Source of the DNA: Capillimicrobium sp035565675
Lineage (GTDB): Bacteria; Actinomycetota; Thermoleophilia; Solirubrobacterales; Solirubrobacteraceae
Reading direction: 5' to 3'
Assembly (NCBI GenBank): GCA_035565675.1
Contig: DATMSA010000040.1
Coordinates: 1 to 37,452 of the forward strand
DNA length: 37,452 nucleotides
Numbering within the stretch: position 1 is the first letter of the stretch; each line of letters opens with the position of its first letter. Position numbers and translations under genes: made by a program. The notes beneath the pieces were generated by a model, which searched no databases, was not told where the DNA came from, and saw only the letters and a list, made by a program, of their open reading frames with translations. Below are positions 24,486-32,661 of the stretch, piece after piece.

Positions 24486-25513
24486 CGCGCGGCGGCCGCC
24501 GCCTTCTCGAACCGCGACTCGGCCAGCCGCAGCACGCGGCGGGCGTTGTCCTCGTAGACCTTGCGCTTGACGCGCTCGTCCTCGACGACCGCCTCGATGT
24601 CCTCCAGCGTCTGCGGCAGGAACGTCGGCGAGTACCCGAAGTCCGAGCCGAACAGCACGTTGTCCTCGCCGAAGAAGTCCAGCGCGGCGCGCAGGGCGAT
24701 CGGGTTGCCGAAGTTCGCGGTGTCGGCGTAGAAGCGGCGCAGGTAGTCGAGCGGCTCCCGGGTCAGCGGGATCCTCGGCTCCTGGTGATGCCAGTCCATC
24801 GGCCGCTTCAGGCGCCCGGCGATCATCGGCACGGTGCCGCCGCTGTGGTGCGTGATGATCCGCAGGTGCGGCCAGCGCTCCAGGTAGCCGGCCGCCATCA
24901 GCCGGTACATCGTCACCGTCGTGTCGGTCGGCCAGCCCGCGTACGAGTACAGGTGGTAGCGCGACCCGTCCTCGGTGAGCGGGAAGTCCGACCACTCGAT
25001 CGTGCGGTTGGGATGGATCCAGATCGGCCGGTCCAGCCGCGCCATCAGCTCGAAGAACGGCTCGTAGTCGGGGTGGTCCAGGCAGCGGCCCTGGATGTGC
25101 GTGAACACCTGGGCGCCCAGCGCGCCGCGGCCCTCGATCTGCTCCTCCAGCGCCTTCAGCCCCCGCTCGCCGTCCTGGAGGGCGACCTGCGCGACCCACC
25201 CGACGAAGCGGTCGGGGTGGTCGGCGGCGGTCGCCGCGAGCTCCTCGTTGCCGATCGCCGCCAGCGCGGCCGCCTCGTCGGGCTCGCCGTGCTCGGCCTG
25301 CGTGTGCCCCATGACCAGCACCTGGCGGTAGTCGTCGCCGCCGGCGACCTCGTCGATCAGCCGGAAGCGCGCCTCGAGGTCGGTGAGGCTGGGGTCGAGG
25401 CTCGACATCGCCCGGTACTCGGACGAGACGGTGTCGCCCCGCCGGTCCAGGATCTCGAACACGCGCGCCAGGTACCGCGGCGTGAGGATGTGGGTGAACA
25501 CGTCGATGCGCAT
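24482..25513 (-). CDS. Amidohydrolase family protein (ACMSD/amidohydrolase-2 type)
   Basis: A 343-residue TIM-barrel protein of the amidohydrolase-2 family, which holds metal-dependent decarboxylases and hydrolases of carboxylated aromatics. Candidate metal and catalytic residues are His167 (IWIHPN), His222/His223 (IITHHSGG) and Asp291 (LFGSDFGY); FYADTANFG is typical. The N-terminal metal motif is odd: DVFTHIL has Phe6 where the family has His or Glu (HxH or ExH), leaving only His8. The ATG at 25513 has GGGGAG upstream. It is the last main gene of the ABC transporter operon, so the imported compound is a plausible substrate. Confidence 0.85.
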   Translation of the reverse strand: MRIDVFTHILTPRYLARVFEILDRRGDTVSSEYRAMSSLDPSLTDLEARFRLIDEVAGGDDYRQVLVMGHTQAEHGEPDEAAALAAIGNEELAATAADHPDRFVGWVAQVALQDGERGLKALEEQIEGRGALGAQVFTHIQGRCLDHPDYEPFFELMARLDRPIWIHPNRTIEWSDFPLTEDGSRYHLYSYAGWPTDTTVTMYRLMAAGYLERWPHLRIITHHSGGTVPMIAGRLKRPMDWHHQEPRIPLTREPLDYLRRFYADTANFGNPIALRAALDFFGEDNVLFGSDFGYSPTFLPQTLEDIEAVVEDERVKRKVYEDNARRVLRLAESRFEKAAAAAR

Positions 25514-25542
25514 GGGCACTCCCCTCTCGATGGTGGGTCCGG

Positions 25543-26346
25543 TCAGGTCGTCGCCGGCGAGCCCGTCGCCAGCAGCTCGTCGCGGTCCAGGCCCAGCAGC
25601 GCGAAGATCTCCTCGCGCAGGTCCTGGAAGCGCGGCAGCTCCTTCGTCTTGAGCTGGTCGCGGGGCCGCGGCAGGTCGACGTCGAGCTCGGCGATCACCC
25701 GCGACGGGCGCTGCGACAGCACGAGGACGCGGTCCGACAGCAGGATCGCCTCCTCGATATCGTGGGTGACGAACAGGATCGACAGGCCGAGCTCGCGCCA
25801 CACGTCGAGCAGCACGCGCTCGAGCGCGATGCGCGTCTGCGCGTCGACGGAGGCGAACGGCTCGTCCATCAGCACGAGCTCGGCCCGCGCGGCGATCGCG
25901 CGCGCGAGCGCCACGCGCTGCTGCATGCCGCCCGAGAGCTGCCACGGGTAGTGGCCGGCGAACGTCTCCAGGTGCACGAGCGCGAGCGCGTGGCGGGCCC
26001 GCTCGGCCGCCTCGGCGCGCGACAGGCCGTGCAGCGGGAAGCGCACGTTGCGCTCGACCGTCAGCCACGGGAACAGGCTGCGGTTGAACTCCTGGAAGAC
26101 GAGCTGCAGGCCCGGCAGCACGCCGCGCACGCGCTCGCCGCGGTAGCGGACGTCGCCGCCGTCGCGCTCGAGCAGCCCGGCGATGCAGCGCAGCAGCGTG
26201 GTCTTGCCGCACCCCGACGGCCCGACGACGCTGAGGAACTCGCCCTGGCGCAGCCCGATCGTGAGGTCGTCGATCGCGAGCGTCTCGCCGTCGCGGACCG
26301 CGAACGCCTTGCGCAGCCCCTCGACGCGGATGATCTCGTCAGGCAC
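25543..26346 (-). CDS. ABC transporter ATP-binding protein, nitrate/sulfonate/taurine type
   Basis: A 267-residue SsuB/TauB-family ATPase. Walker A is GPSGCGKTT, the Q-loop VFQEFNRSLFPWLT, the signature QLSGGMQQRVALARAI, Walker B LVLMDEPFASVD, and the switch FVTHDIEEAI. The GTG start at 26346 overlaps the permease gene end by 8 bp, with GGAGGGAGGAG just upstream. The C-terminus (RPRDQLKTKELPRFQDLREEIFALLG) matches the tail usual for this group. It powers the two permeases encoded next to it. Confidence 0.92.
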   Translation of the reverse strand: MPDEIIRVEGLRKAFAVRDGETLAIDDLTIGLRQGEFLSVVGPSGCGKTTLLRCIAGLLERDGGDVRYRGERVRGVLPGLQLVFQEFNRSLFPWLTVERNVRFPLHGLSRAEAAERARHALALVHLETFAGHYPWQLSGGMQQRVALARAIAARAELVLMDEPFASVDAQTRIALERVLLDVWRELGLSILFVTHDIEEAILLSDRVLVLSQRPSRVIAELDVDLPRPRDQLKTKELPRFQDLREEIFALLGLDRDELLATGSPATT

Positions 26347-27133
26347 CGCTCCTCCCTCCGGTCCGTCCGATGTGCCAGGCCAGCGCGCGCCGCTCCACGC
26401 GCGTGAACAGGACGCTGACCGACCAGCCGACGAGCCCCAGCACGAGCACGCCGCCGTAGGTCTCGGGGACCATGAAGCGCCGCTGCGCGTTGAGGATCTC
26501 GAAGCCCAGGCCCGACGACGCGCCGTACATCTCCGACAGGACCATCACGATCAGCGCGATCCCGAGCGCGATGCGCAGGCCGGCGAAGATCTGCGGCAGG
26601 CTCGCCGGCAGGACGATGCGCCGCAGGATCGCGAAGCGGCCCAGTCCGCTGACGCGCCCGGTCTCGACGAGCACCGGGTCGACGTGGCGGGCGCCGTCGA
26701 GCGCGTTCAACAGCACCGGCCAGCAGGCGCCGAACGCGATGACCGCGACCCGCATCCCGCCGTTGGCGCCGAGCACCAGCAGCGCGAGCGGCAGGATCGC
26801 GGTCGCCGGCAGCGCGCGCAGGAACTCGAGCACCGGGCGCACCCACGGCTCCAGCGGGCGCAGGTAGCCCAGCGGCGTCCCCACCGCGACACCGACCGCG
26901 CAACCGACGACGTAGCCGAGCGCGAACCGCCCGACCGACGGCAGCACGTCGCTGGTGAGCGTGGCGCCGGTGAGCAGGTCCCAGGCCGCGCCGGCCGAGT
27001 CCGTGAACGTCGGCAGGTACAGCTCCTGGGCCGACTCCGCGTAGAGCTGCCACAGCAGCAGCAGGAGCGCGGCGACCACCCATCCCAGCAGGGCCGGGGC
27101 GACCTTTCCGCCGCGCAGGCGCACGGCGCTCAT
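26339..27133 (-). CDS. ABC transporter permease, SsuC/TauC type (second of two)
   Basis: A 264-residue BPD_transp_1 permease with about six membrane helices. The cytoplasmic ATPase-docking loop is VETGRVSGLGRFAILRRIVLPASLPQIFAGLRI. The ATG at 27133 overlaps the first permease's stop (ATGA). Two different permease genes in a row suggest a heterodimeric channel, unlike the classical single SsuC/TauC gene. Confidence 0.9.
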   Translation of the reverse strand: MSAVRLRGGKVAPALLGWVVAALLLLLWQLYAESAQELYLPTFTDSAGAAWDLLTGATLTSDVLPSVGRFALGYVVGCAVGVAVGTPLGYLRPLEPWVRPVLEFLRALPATAILPLALLVLGANGGMRVAVIAFGACWPVLLNALDGARHVDPVLVETGRVSGLGRFAILRRIVLPASLPQIFAGLRIALGIALIVMVLSEMYGASSGLGFEILNAQRRFMVPETYGGVLVLGLVGWSVSVLFTRVERRALAWHIGRTGGRSGA

Positions 27134-27987
27134 GCCCGCTCCCCCCGTGCGGCGACGGTCCATGGCAGCGCCCGCCGGTCGAGCGCGGTGAACGCCGCGT
27201 TCAGCAGGAACCCGACGATGCCGGTGACGAACACGGCGGCGTAGCTGAGCGGGATCTGCATGGCGCCCTGCGCGTCGACGATCAGCTTTCCGAGGCCGGG
27301 GGCGCCGGTGATCAGCTCGGCGCTGACCGCGAGCACGAGCGCGATCGACGAGGCGATCCGCAGCCCGGTGAACAGCGCCGGCAGCGTCGACGGCAGGACG
27401 ACGCGGCGGATCGTGGCCAGGCGCGACAGGCCGGCGACGCGCGCGGTGTCGAGCAGCAGCGGGTCGACGCCCTGCACCGCGAAGCGGACGTTGAAGAACA
27501 CCGGCCACAGGCAGGCGTAGACGATCAGCAGGAGCTGCATGCGCAGGCTCACGCCGAAGACGAGGACGGCGATCGGGATCAGCGCCACCGACGGGACCGG
27601 CCGCAGGAACTCGACGGTGACGCGCAGCGCCGCGTCGGCCCACCGCGACAGCCCGACGGCGACGCCCAGCACGAGCCCGGCGGGCACCGTGATCGCCAGG
27701 CCGACCGCCCACGCCTTCAGCGTCTCGCCGATCGCCGGCGCGAGCTGGCTGCCGAAGTCCTCGACCCCGGCGCTCAGGATCGAGCCGACGCCCGGGACGT
27801 AGGCGCTCGGCACCACGCCGAGCGCCCGGATCAGCTCCCAGATCGCGATCGCGATCGCGATGCCGGCCAGCCCCTTCAGCGTGCGGACGACGCGCGTGCT
27901 CGTCGCCGGCCCCAGCGGGCGGCGGGCGCGCGCGGGCGCGCGGCGCGCGAACGCCCCGGCCCAGCCCGAGGCGGCCCGATCGGCCAT
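27130..27987 (-). CDS. ABC transporter permease, SsuC/TauC type (first of two)
   Basis: A 285-residue permease of the same family as its neighbour. It has a basic N-terminal tail of about 40 residues, then about six helices and the docking loop LDTARVAGLSRLATIRRVVLPSTLPALFTGLRI. The ATG at 27987 was chosen because GGAG lies 8 bp upstream; a GTG at 28008 is possible but would put the start within 5 bp of the binding-protein stop. A run encoding AIAIAI at the start of helix 1 comes from tandem GCGATC repeats near 27841-27859. Confidence 0.9.
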   Translation of the reverse strand: MADRAASGWAGAFARRAPARARRPLGPATSTRVVRTLKGLAGIAIAIAIWELIRALGVVPSAYVPGVGSILSAGVEDFGSQLAPAIGETLKAWAVGLAITVPAGLVLGVAVGLSRWADAALRVTVEFLRPVPSVALIPIAVLVFGVSLRMQLLLIVYACLWPVFFNVRFAVQGVDPLLLDTARVAGLSRLATIRRVVLPSTLPALFTGLRIASSIALVLAVSAELITGAPGLGKLIVDAQGAMQIPLSYAAVFVTGIVGFLLNAAFTALDRRALPWTVAARGERA

Positions 27988-28012
27988 CGGTGAGCTCCCC
28001 GGCGCCACGCCG

Positions 28013-29083
28013 TCAGGCCGCCGGCGGCTGCCAGACGATGTCGGCCGCCGGGACCTCCGCCTCCGACAGCCCGTAGCGGTGGCACGCCTCCGCGAGCGGC
28101 TGCAGGTCGGCCTCGGTCACCGGGATGCGGATCTCGCTGGCCACCATCGCCTTCACGAGGTCCTCGGGCACGCCGGTCTTCTCGCTGATGAGCGCGTTGG
28201 CGGCCCCCTCGTTGGCCTCGATCCACTGCGCGGCCGCCTCCATCGCGCTCGCGAACGCGGCGGCGGCGTTGGCGTTGGCGTCCAGCCACTCGCCGGTGGA
28301 CACCCAGCCGGCCACGAAGACGAAGTCGGGGTCCATGAACGACCAGTCGCTGATCGCCCGCACGCCGCCGTCGCGCAGCGCGGCGGTCACCGTCGGCTCG
28401 TTGACCTGGAGCGCGTCGATGCGCCCCTGGATCAGCGGCGGGAGCTGGTCGGGCCCGATCGCGTTGAGCTCGACGAGCTCGACGCTGTCGGGGTCGAGGC
28501 CGGCGGCGTCGAGCGACCAGCGCACCTCCAGCTCGGCGATGTTGCCGAGCGTGTTGACGCCCACCTTGTGGCCCGGCAGGTCCTCGATCGACTGCAGCGG
28601 CGAGTCCTCGCGCACCAGCATCGACTGGTTGGCGTAGCTGTCGGGCCCGAGCCCCGAGCCGCCCGCGAAGAAGCGGAAGTCGAAGTTCTGGGCCTTGGCC
28701 GCGATGACCGAGGGCACGCTGGCCCAGCCGAGCTGGAGCTGGCCCGACTGGATCGCCGGCTGGATCGCGGTGCCGCCGACCATCTCGACGCCCTGGACGG
28801 AGTCGAAGCCGGCGTCCCGGAACAGGCCCTGCTGCTCGGCCACCCAGAACGGGATCGTGTCGGCGAACTTGATGATGCCCGCCTTGAGCTGCGTCGTCTC
28901 GAGGCTGCCGCTGGCCGCCGTCGAGGTCGACGAATCGTCGTCGGACCCGCACCCGGCGAACACCGGCGCCAGCATCGCGCCGCCGGCGATCACCCCTGCG
29001 CTCTGCAAGAGCTGACGGCGCGACAGACCACCCGCGCCGATCGCGGTTGCTGCTCTCCCCCTGCCCGGCAATGTCCCCACCAC
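28013..29083 (-). CDS. ABC transporter substrate-binding lipoprotein, nitrate/sulfonate/taurine type (NMT1/SsuA-like), Tat exported
   Basis: About 356 residues. The N-terminus has a twin-arginine signal, LSRRQLLQSAGVIAGG, and a lipobox-like FAGC, so it is probably exported folded and lipid-anchored. The mature domain resembles SsuA/NMT1 proteins: KFADTIPFWVAEQQGLFRDA at the start, GTAIQPAIQSGQLQLGWAS, and LPGHKVGVNTLGN. The start is uncertain: GTG at 29083 or 29080, or TTG at 29071. The ATG at 29131 would put the start inside the direct-repeat operator. The family binds sulfonates, taurine, nitrate, pyrimidine precursors or aromatic acids; the downstream amidohydrolase would favour a carboxylated organic ligand (inference). 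Confidence 0.87.
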   Translation of the reverse strand: MVGTLPGRGRAATAIGAGGLSRRQLLQSAGVIAGGAMLAPVFAGCGSDDDSSTSTAASGSLETTQLKAGIIKFADTIPFWVAEQQGLFRDAGFDSVQGVEMVGGTAIQPAIQSGQLQLGWASVPSVIAAKAQNFDFRFFAGGSGLGPDSYANQSMLVREDSPLQSIEDLPGHKVGVNTLGNIAELEVRWSLDAAGLDPDSVELVELNAIGPDQLPPLIQGRIDALQVNEPTVTAALRDGGVRAISDWSFMDPDFVFVAGWVSTGEWLDANANAAAAFASAMEAAAQWIEANEGAANALISEKTGVPEDLVKAMVASEIRIPVTEADLQPLAEACHRYGLSEAEVPAADIVWQPPAA

Positions 29084-29125
29084 CCCTGTTGGCTGTGGAC
29101 GCCGACCGGCCGCTCCGATCGGCCG

Positions 29126-29161
29126 TTGCATATAGCAGCACACTCTTGCGTATAGCGCAAG
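29126..29161. promoter_or_regulatory. Direct-repeat operator candidate between ABC operon and divergent IclR gene
   Basis: TTGCATATAGC (29126-29136) and TTGCGTATAGC (29146-29156) are 11-bp direct repeats, 10 of 11 identical, exactly 20 bp apart, on the same helix face. The second is part of CTTGCGTATAGCGCAAG, an inverted repeat with 6-bp arms. It lies between the binding-protein start and the IclR start (29187). Likely the autoregulatory site of that IclR protein. It resembles, but is not, the 34-bp element of the left island. Confidence 0.5.
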
Positions 29162-29186
29162 CAGGTGGCGATAGACTCGCGCCCAC

Positions 29187-29996
29187 GTGCCCTCCAGGCC
29201 TACCCATCTGCTCAGCTCCGTCGACAACGCGCTGACGCTGCTGCTGCTCTTCCGCGAACAGGACGAGATCCGCATCTCCGACGCGTCCCGCGCGCTGGGC
29301 GTCTCGCCGTCCACCGCGTCGCGGCTGATGGCGATGCTCCAGTACCGCGGGTTCGCGACGCAGGACCCGCGGACCCGGGCCTACCGGCCGGGCCCGGCGC
29401 TGGTCGACATCGGCCTGGCGGCGGTGAGCCGCATCGACGCGCGCCGGATCGTGCGCCCGTTCCTGGAGGCGCTGGCGCGCGAGGTCGACGAGACCGCGCA
29501 CTTCGTCGTCCTCGACGGCACCGACGCGGTGTTCCTCGACGGGGTCGAGAGCACGCGCTCGGTGAAGACGACGCTGCGCATCGGCCACCGCCGCCCCGCC
29601 CACGCGATCTCCGGCGGCAAGGCGCTGCTGGCCACGCTCCCCGAGCCGGAGCTGCGCCGCCGCTACCCGTCCGGGCGCCTCGCGCGCCTGACGCCCGAGA
29701 CGATCGCGACGCGCGCCGAGCTGGAGCGCGAGCTGGCCGCCGTGCGCGCCGCCGGGTACGCGACGAACATCCGCGAGAGCGACCCCGAAGTCGCCGGGCT
29801 GGCCGTCGCGATCCCGCACCCCGGCGGCCTGGCCGCGGGCGCGCTCACCGTGTCGCTGCCGACGAGCCGCTTCGACCAGGACAGCCTGCTCCTGCTGCTG
29901 GAGCCGCTGCGCGGAGCCGCCGCCGACGCCGCCCGCGCGCTGGCCAGCGCGCCCACCGACGCGGGCGCCGGCGCGGCCGGGCGCGCGGAGGCGTAG
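29187..29996 (+). CDS. IclR family transcriptional regulator
   Basis: A 269-residue IclR protein. The winged HTH is EIRISDASRALGVSPSTASRLMAMLQYRGF (about 27-56). The effector domain includes GGKALLATLPEPELRRRYPSGR and the usual AGYATNIRESDPEVAGLAVAIPHP. The start is a GTG at 29187 with no strong Shine-Dalgarno. It is divergent from the ABC transporter/amidohydrolase operon with direct repeats between them, so it most likely regulates that operon and itself. The C-terminus ends in an alanine/glycine-rich low-complexity stretch. Convergent with the reductase gene that ends 9 bp downstream. Confidence 0.9.
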   Translation: MPSRPTHLLSSVDNALTLLLLFREQDEIRISDASRALGVSPSTASRLMAMLQYRGFATQDPRTRAYRPGPALVDIGLAAVSRIDARRIVRPFLEALAREVDETAHFVVLDGTDAVFLDGVESTRSVKTTLRIGHRRPAHAISGGKALLATLPEPELRRRYPSGRLARLTPETIATRAELERELAAVRAAGYATNIRESDPEVAGLAVAIPHPGGLAAGALTVSLPTSRFDQDSLLLLLEPLRGAAADAARALASAPTDAGAGAAGRAEA

Positions 29997-30005
29997 CGGC
30001 GGGCG

Positions 30006-30659
30006 TCAGCCCTCGAGCGCCGCCCGGCGGCGCCGCTCCTCCTCGGTCGGCTCCTCGAACGCGAACGACCCGCGGCGGATGTCGCCGTCGGCCGCATAGG
30101 AGGCGAGGATCACGCCGCTCGGCGTGGTGGCCGCGCCCAGCAGCCGCACGCCCGCGGGCCGGGCGCCGGCGCCGAACAGCCGCTTGCCCGAGCCGGCCAC
30201 GACCGGGGCGATCAGCAGCCGGTACTCGTCCACGAGCCCGGCGCCGATCAGCGTCTGGAGCAGGTCGGCGCAGCCGTGGACCTGCAGCTCCGGGCCGTCC
30301 TGCGCCTTGAGCGCGGCGACGGCCGTCGCCACGTCGCCGCGGATCAGGTGCGAGTTGGCCCAGTCGACGCGGTCCAGCGTGCGCGACGCCACGTGCTTGG
30401 CCGCGGCGTTCATGCGATCGGCGACCGGGCCGGTGTCGTAGGGCCAGTGCGCGGCGAGGATCTCGTAGGTCCTGCGGCCGAGGACGAGGTCGAAGGGCTC
30501 CTCCATCGCCGCCTCGACGTGGCGGTGCAGCTCGTCGTCGAAGTAGCCGACGGCCCAGCCGCCGAGGTCGAACCCGCCGGTCGGGTCCTCCTCCGGCCCG
30601 CCCGGGGCCTGCATCACGCCGTCCAGCGTGACGTGCACGCGCGCGACAAGGGATCTCAT
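30006..30659 (-). CDS. Dihydrofolate reductase family protein (RibD C-terminal-like)
   Basis: A 217-residue member of the RibD_C/DHFR-like family. It starts RSLVARVHVTLDGVMQAPGG, the usual opening. It has FDLVLGRRTYEILAAHWPY, the NADPH-side motif ELQVHGCADLLQTLIGAGLVDEYRLLIAPVVAGSGKRLF, and a typical C-terminal strand. These stand-alone proteins are common in actinobacteria; the true substrate is unknown and it is not a proven folate enzyme. The ATG at 30659 has AGGAG 6 bp upstream. It is divergent from the ECF sigma gene with only about 35 bp between starts, so the two probably share a control region. Confidence 0.9.
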   Translation of the reverse strand: MRSLVARVHVTLDGVMQAPGGPEEDPTGGFDLGGWAVGYFDDELHRHVEAAMEEPFDLVLGRRTYEILAAHWPYDTGPVADRMNAAAKHVASRTLDRVDWANSHLIRGDVATAVAALKAQDGPELQVHGCADLLQTLIGAGLVDEYRLLIAPVVAGSGKRLFGAGARPAGVRLLGAATTPSGVILASYAADGDIRRGSFAFEEPTEEERRRRAALEG

Positions 30660-30694
30660 GGGGCGCTCCTGTGGTCGTGTGGTTCGATGCCGGG

Positions 30695-31738
30695 GTGGAC
30701 ACCGGTCGTCGAGAGCCAGTACCGGCGCCGGCGGCGAAACTCATCGCTCGGGCGCGCGCCGGCGACGAGCGCGCCTTCGACGAACTGGTCGCGCCCCTCC
30801 GCGGCCGGCTGCTCGCGCACTGCTACCGGATGCTCGGCTCGCTGCACGACGCCGAGGACGCGCTCCAGGACACGCTGCTGCGGGCGTGGCGCGGCCTCGG
30901 CGGGTTCGACGCCGCGCGCAGCCTGCGCCCGTGGCTGTACCGGATCGCCACGAACGTGTGCCTCGACCAGCTGCGCCGGCGGCCGCGGCGCGTGATGCCG
31001 CCCGACGCCGCGCCGCCCGCCTCGCCGGCCGCGGGCCCGGGCGTGCCCGCCGACGACGTCCCGTGGCTGGAGCCGTTCCCCGACGGGATCGCCGGCCTCG
31101 GCGACGGCCGCCCCGCGCCCGACGCGCGCTACGAGGAGCGCGAGGCGGTCGAGCTCGCGTTCGTCGTCGCGCTCCAGCGCCTGCCGCCCAACCAGCGCGC
31201 CGTGCTGCTGCTGCGCGACGTCCTCGGGTTCTCCGCGCGCGAGACCGCCGCGGCGCTCGACACGTCCGAGGCCTCGGCCAACAGCGCGCTGCAGCGGGCG
31301 CGCGCGACCGTGGCGGAGCGCCTGCCCGAGCGCAGCCAGCAGGCGACGCTGCGCGCGATCGGCGACGACGAGCTGCGCCGCCGCGTCGACGCCTACGTCG
31401 ACGCGTGGGAGCGCCGCGACATCGACGCGATCGTGGCGCTGCTGGCGGCGGACGCGACGTTCCTCATGCCGCCCTTCCCCAACTGGTTCGCGGGCCGCGA
31501 GGCGGTCGCCGCGCTCATCGCCGACGCGTTCGCCACGCCGCCGCTGCGCTGCGCGGAGGCGCGCGCCAACGGCCAGCCGGCGCTCGGGTGGTACGTCTGG
31601 TCGCCGGAGGCCGGGCGCTTCGAGGCGACGGCGCTGGAGGTGTACGCGTTCGACGCCACGCACCTGACGCAGGTCGCCGTCTTCGCCTCGCCGGAGCTGT
31701 TCCCGGCGTTCGGGCTGCCGGCCGCTCAGCCGAGCTGA
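30695..31738 (+). CDS. ECF sigma factor of the SigG/SigJ kind with C-terminal SnoaL-like domain
   Basis: About 347 residues. Region 2: CYRMLGSLHDAEDALQDTLLRAWRGL and LRPWLYRIATNVCLDQLRRR. Region 4: LPPNQRAVLLLRDVLGFSARETAAALDTSEASANSALQRAR. A C-terminal SnoaL-like domain follows (RRVDAYVDAWERRDIDAIVALLAADATFLMPP to the end), as in SigG/SigJ-type factors that lack a classical anti-sigma partner. I prefer the GTG at 30695; GTG at 30671 or 30677 would leave only about 11-17 bp to the divergent start. The 3' end overlaps the convergent YqeY-like gene by 13 bp. Confidence 0.88.
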   Translation: MDTGRREPVPAPAAKLIARARAGDERAFDELVAPLRGRLLAHCYRMLGSLHDAEDALQDTLLRAWRGLGGFDAARSLRPWLYRIATNVCLDQLRRRPRRVMPPDAAPPASPAAGPGVPADDVPWLEPFPDGIAGLGDGRPAPDARYEEREAVELAFVVALQRLPPNQRAVLLLRDVLGFSARETAAALDTSEASANSALQRARATVAERLPERSQQATLRAIGDDELRRRVDAYVDAWERRDIDAIVALLAADATFLMPPFPNWFAGREAVAALIADAFATPPLRCAEARANGQPALGWYVWSPEAGRFEATALEVYAFDATHLTQVAVFASPELFPAFGLPAAQPS

Positions 31739-32091
31739 GCGGCGAGCACGTCGGCCTCGGCGCGCAGCTCGGCGGCGCGCGCGGTCTCGCCGCGCGCCTC
31801 GTAGGCGGCCGCGGCGGCGCGGCGCTCGTCGACCTCGGCGGCGACGATCGCGCGCATCGCGTCCTCGGTCAGCTCGGCCCGCGCGGCCTCCCCGGATCCG
31901 AGCGGCCCGGCGGTGCCGGCGATGTGCTCGCTCTGGGCCTCGACCCCGGCGGCCTGGGCCGGCGGCGCCACCGCCTCGGCGTTGTCGATCGCGGCCAGCG
32001 CGGTGCGCAGCGCGGAGACCGCGGTCGCGTCGCGGGCCTTGCGCGCGGACAGCAGGGCGGCGCGCAGGCGCTCCCGCAGGCCGGCGCTCAC
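31726..32091 (-). CDS. GatB/YqeY domain-like protein
   Basis: A 121-residue protein with the opening typical of the YqeY family (LRERLRAALLSARKARDATAVSALRTALAAIDNAEA). Its C-terminal part resembles the AMRAIVAAEVDERRAAAAAYEARGETARAAELRAEADVL segment. It is shorter than usual YqeY (about 145-150 residues) and lacks the final tail-like part. The family is thought to relate to tRNA amidation, but its role is not settled. The GTG at 32091 overlaps the TetR stop by 4 bp, so the two are co-translated. Confidence 0.75.
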   Translation of the reverse strand: MSAGLRERLRAALLSARKARDATAVSALRTALAAIDNAEAVAPPAQAAGVEAQSEHIAGTAGPLGSGEAARAELTEDAMRAIVAAEVDERRAAAAAYEARGETARAAELRAEADVLAAQLG

Positions 32092-32642
32092 GCCTGCATC
32101 CCCCGCAGCACGAGCTCGGCGAGCCGGTGCGCGGCGCGCGGCCCGATGCCGGCGAGCTCGCGCAGCGCGCAGAACACGAGCCGCAGGTCCTCGTGGTCGG
32201 CGTCGTCGCGCAGCGCGCCGGCGGCCCGCGCCCGCTCGACCATCTGCGCCAGCGCCTCGGTCGCGCCCATGCGCGCGGCGCGGACCTCCTCCGAGACCGA
32301 CGCGGCCTCGTCCCACGCGGTCTGCGAGAGGGCGTCCCCGATGCAGTCGTCGACGGTCGCGTGCGTCGCCTCGACCAGCGCCGCCCACGGATCGGGCTCG
32401 TCGAGCGTGGCCAGGAAGCGCTCGCGCAGCGCGCCGGCCCGCTCGATGACCAGGTACGCGATCAGGTCGTCCTTGCTGCCGACCTGGCGGTAGATGCTGC
32501 CGACGCCGACGCCGACGCGGTCGGCGAGCACCGGCATCGGCACGTCGACGCCGTCGCGGGCGAACAGCTCGTCGGCGACGTGGAGGACGCGCGAGCGCTT
32601 CTCGTCGGGCGTCAACGTCGCCCATGGACCCGGAATGGCCAT
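32088..32642 (-). CDS. TetR family transcriptional regulator
   Basis: A 184-residue TetR-type repressor. The HTH is RVLHVADELFARDGVDVPMPVLADRVGVGVGSIYRQVGSKDDLIAYLV (about 18-65), and the C-terminal ligand domain is unassigned. The ATG at 32642 lies inside an 18-bp perfect palindrome (32630-32647); no ribosome site precedes it, so a leaderless transcript or the in-frame TTG near 32615 is possible. The position over its own start suggests autorepression. It is divergent from ilvD and co-transcribed with the YqeY-like gene. Confidence 0.87.
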   Translation of the reverse strand: MAIPGPWATLTPDEKRSRVLHVADELFARDGVDVPMPVLADRVGVGVGSIYRQVGSKDDLIAYLVIERAGALRERFLATLDEPDPWAALVEATHATVDDCIGDALSQTAWDEAASVSEEVRAARMGATEALAQMVERARAAGALRDDADHEDLRLVFCALRELAGIGPRAAHRLAELVLRGMQA

Positions 32643-32647
32643 TCCGG
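32630..32647. promoter_or_regulatory. Perfect 18-bp palindrome, probable TetR operator
   Basis: CCGGAATGGCCATTCCGG is its own reverse complement. It covers the TetR start codon on the minus strand and ends one base before the TACTCT -10-like hexamer of ilvD on the plus strand, so TetR binding would block both divergent promoters. Confidence 0.65.
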
Positions 32648-32653
32648 TACTCT
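32648..32653 (+). promoter_or_regulatory. Candidate -10 element of ilvD (leaderless transcript)
   Basis: TACTCT lies 8 bp before the ilvD ATG at 32662, and no Shine-Dalgarno is present. This spacing would put the transcript start at or next to the A of the start codon, i.e. a leaderless mRNA as is common in actinobacteria. No convincing -35 is seen. Confidence 0.4.
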
Positions 32654-32661
32654 ACCGCGCC

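Noticed and set aside
27841..27859. Tandem GCGATC repeats
   Set aside because: They encode the AIAIAI stretch of a membrane helix in the permease; too short and explained by coding.
32492..32520. Repeated GCCGAC units in the TetR gene
   Set aside because: They encode the VGVGVG turn just before SIYRQV, normal for TetR HTH motifs.
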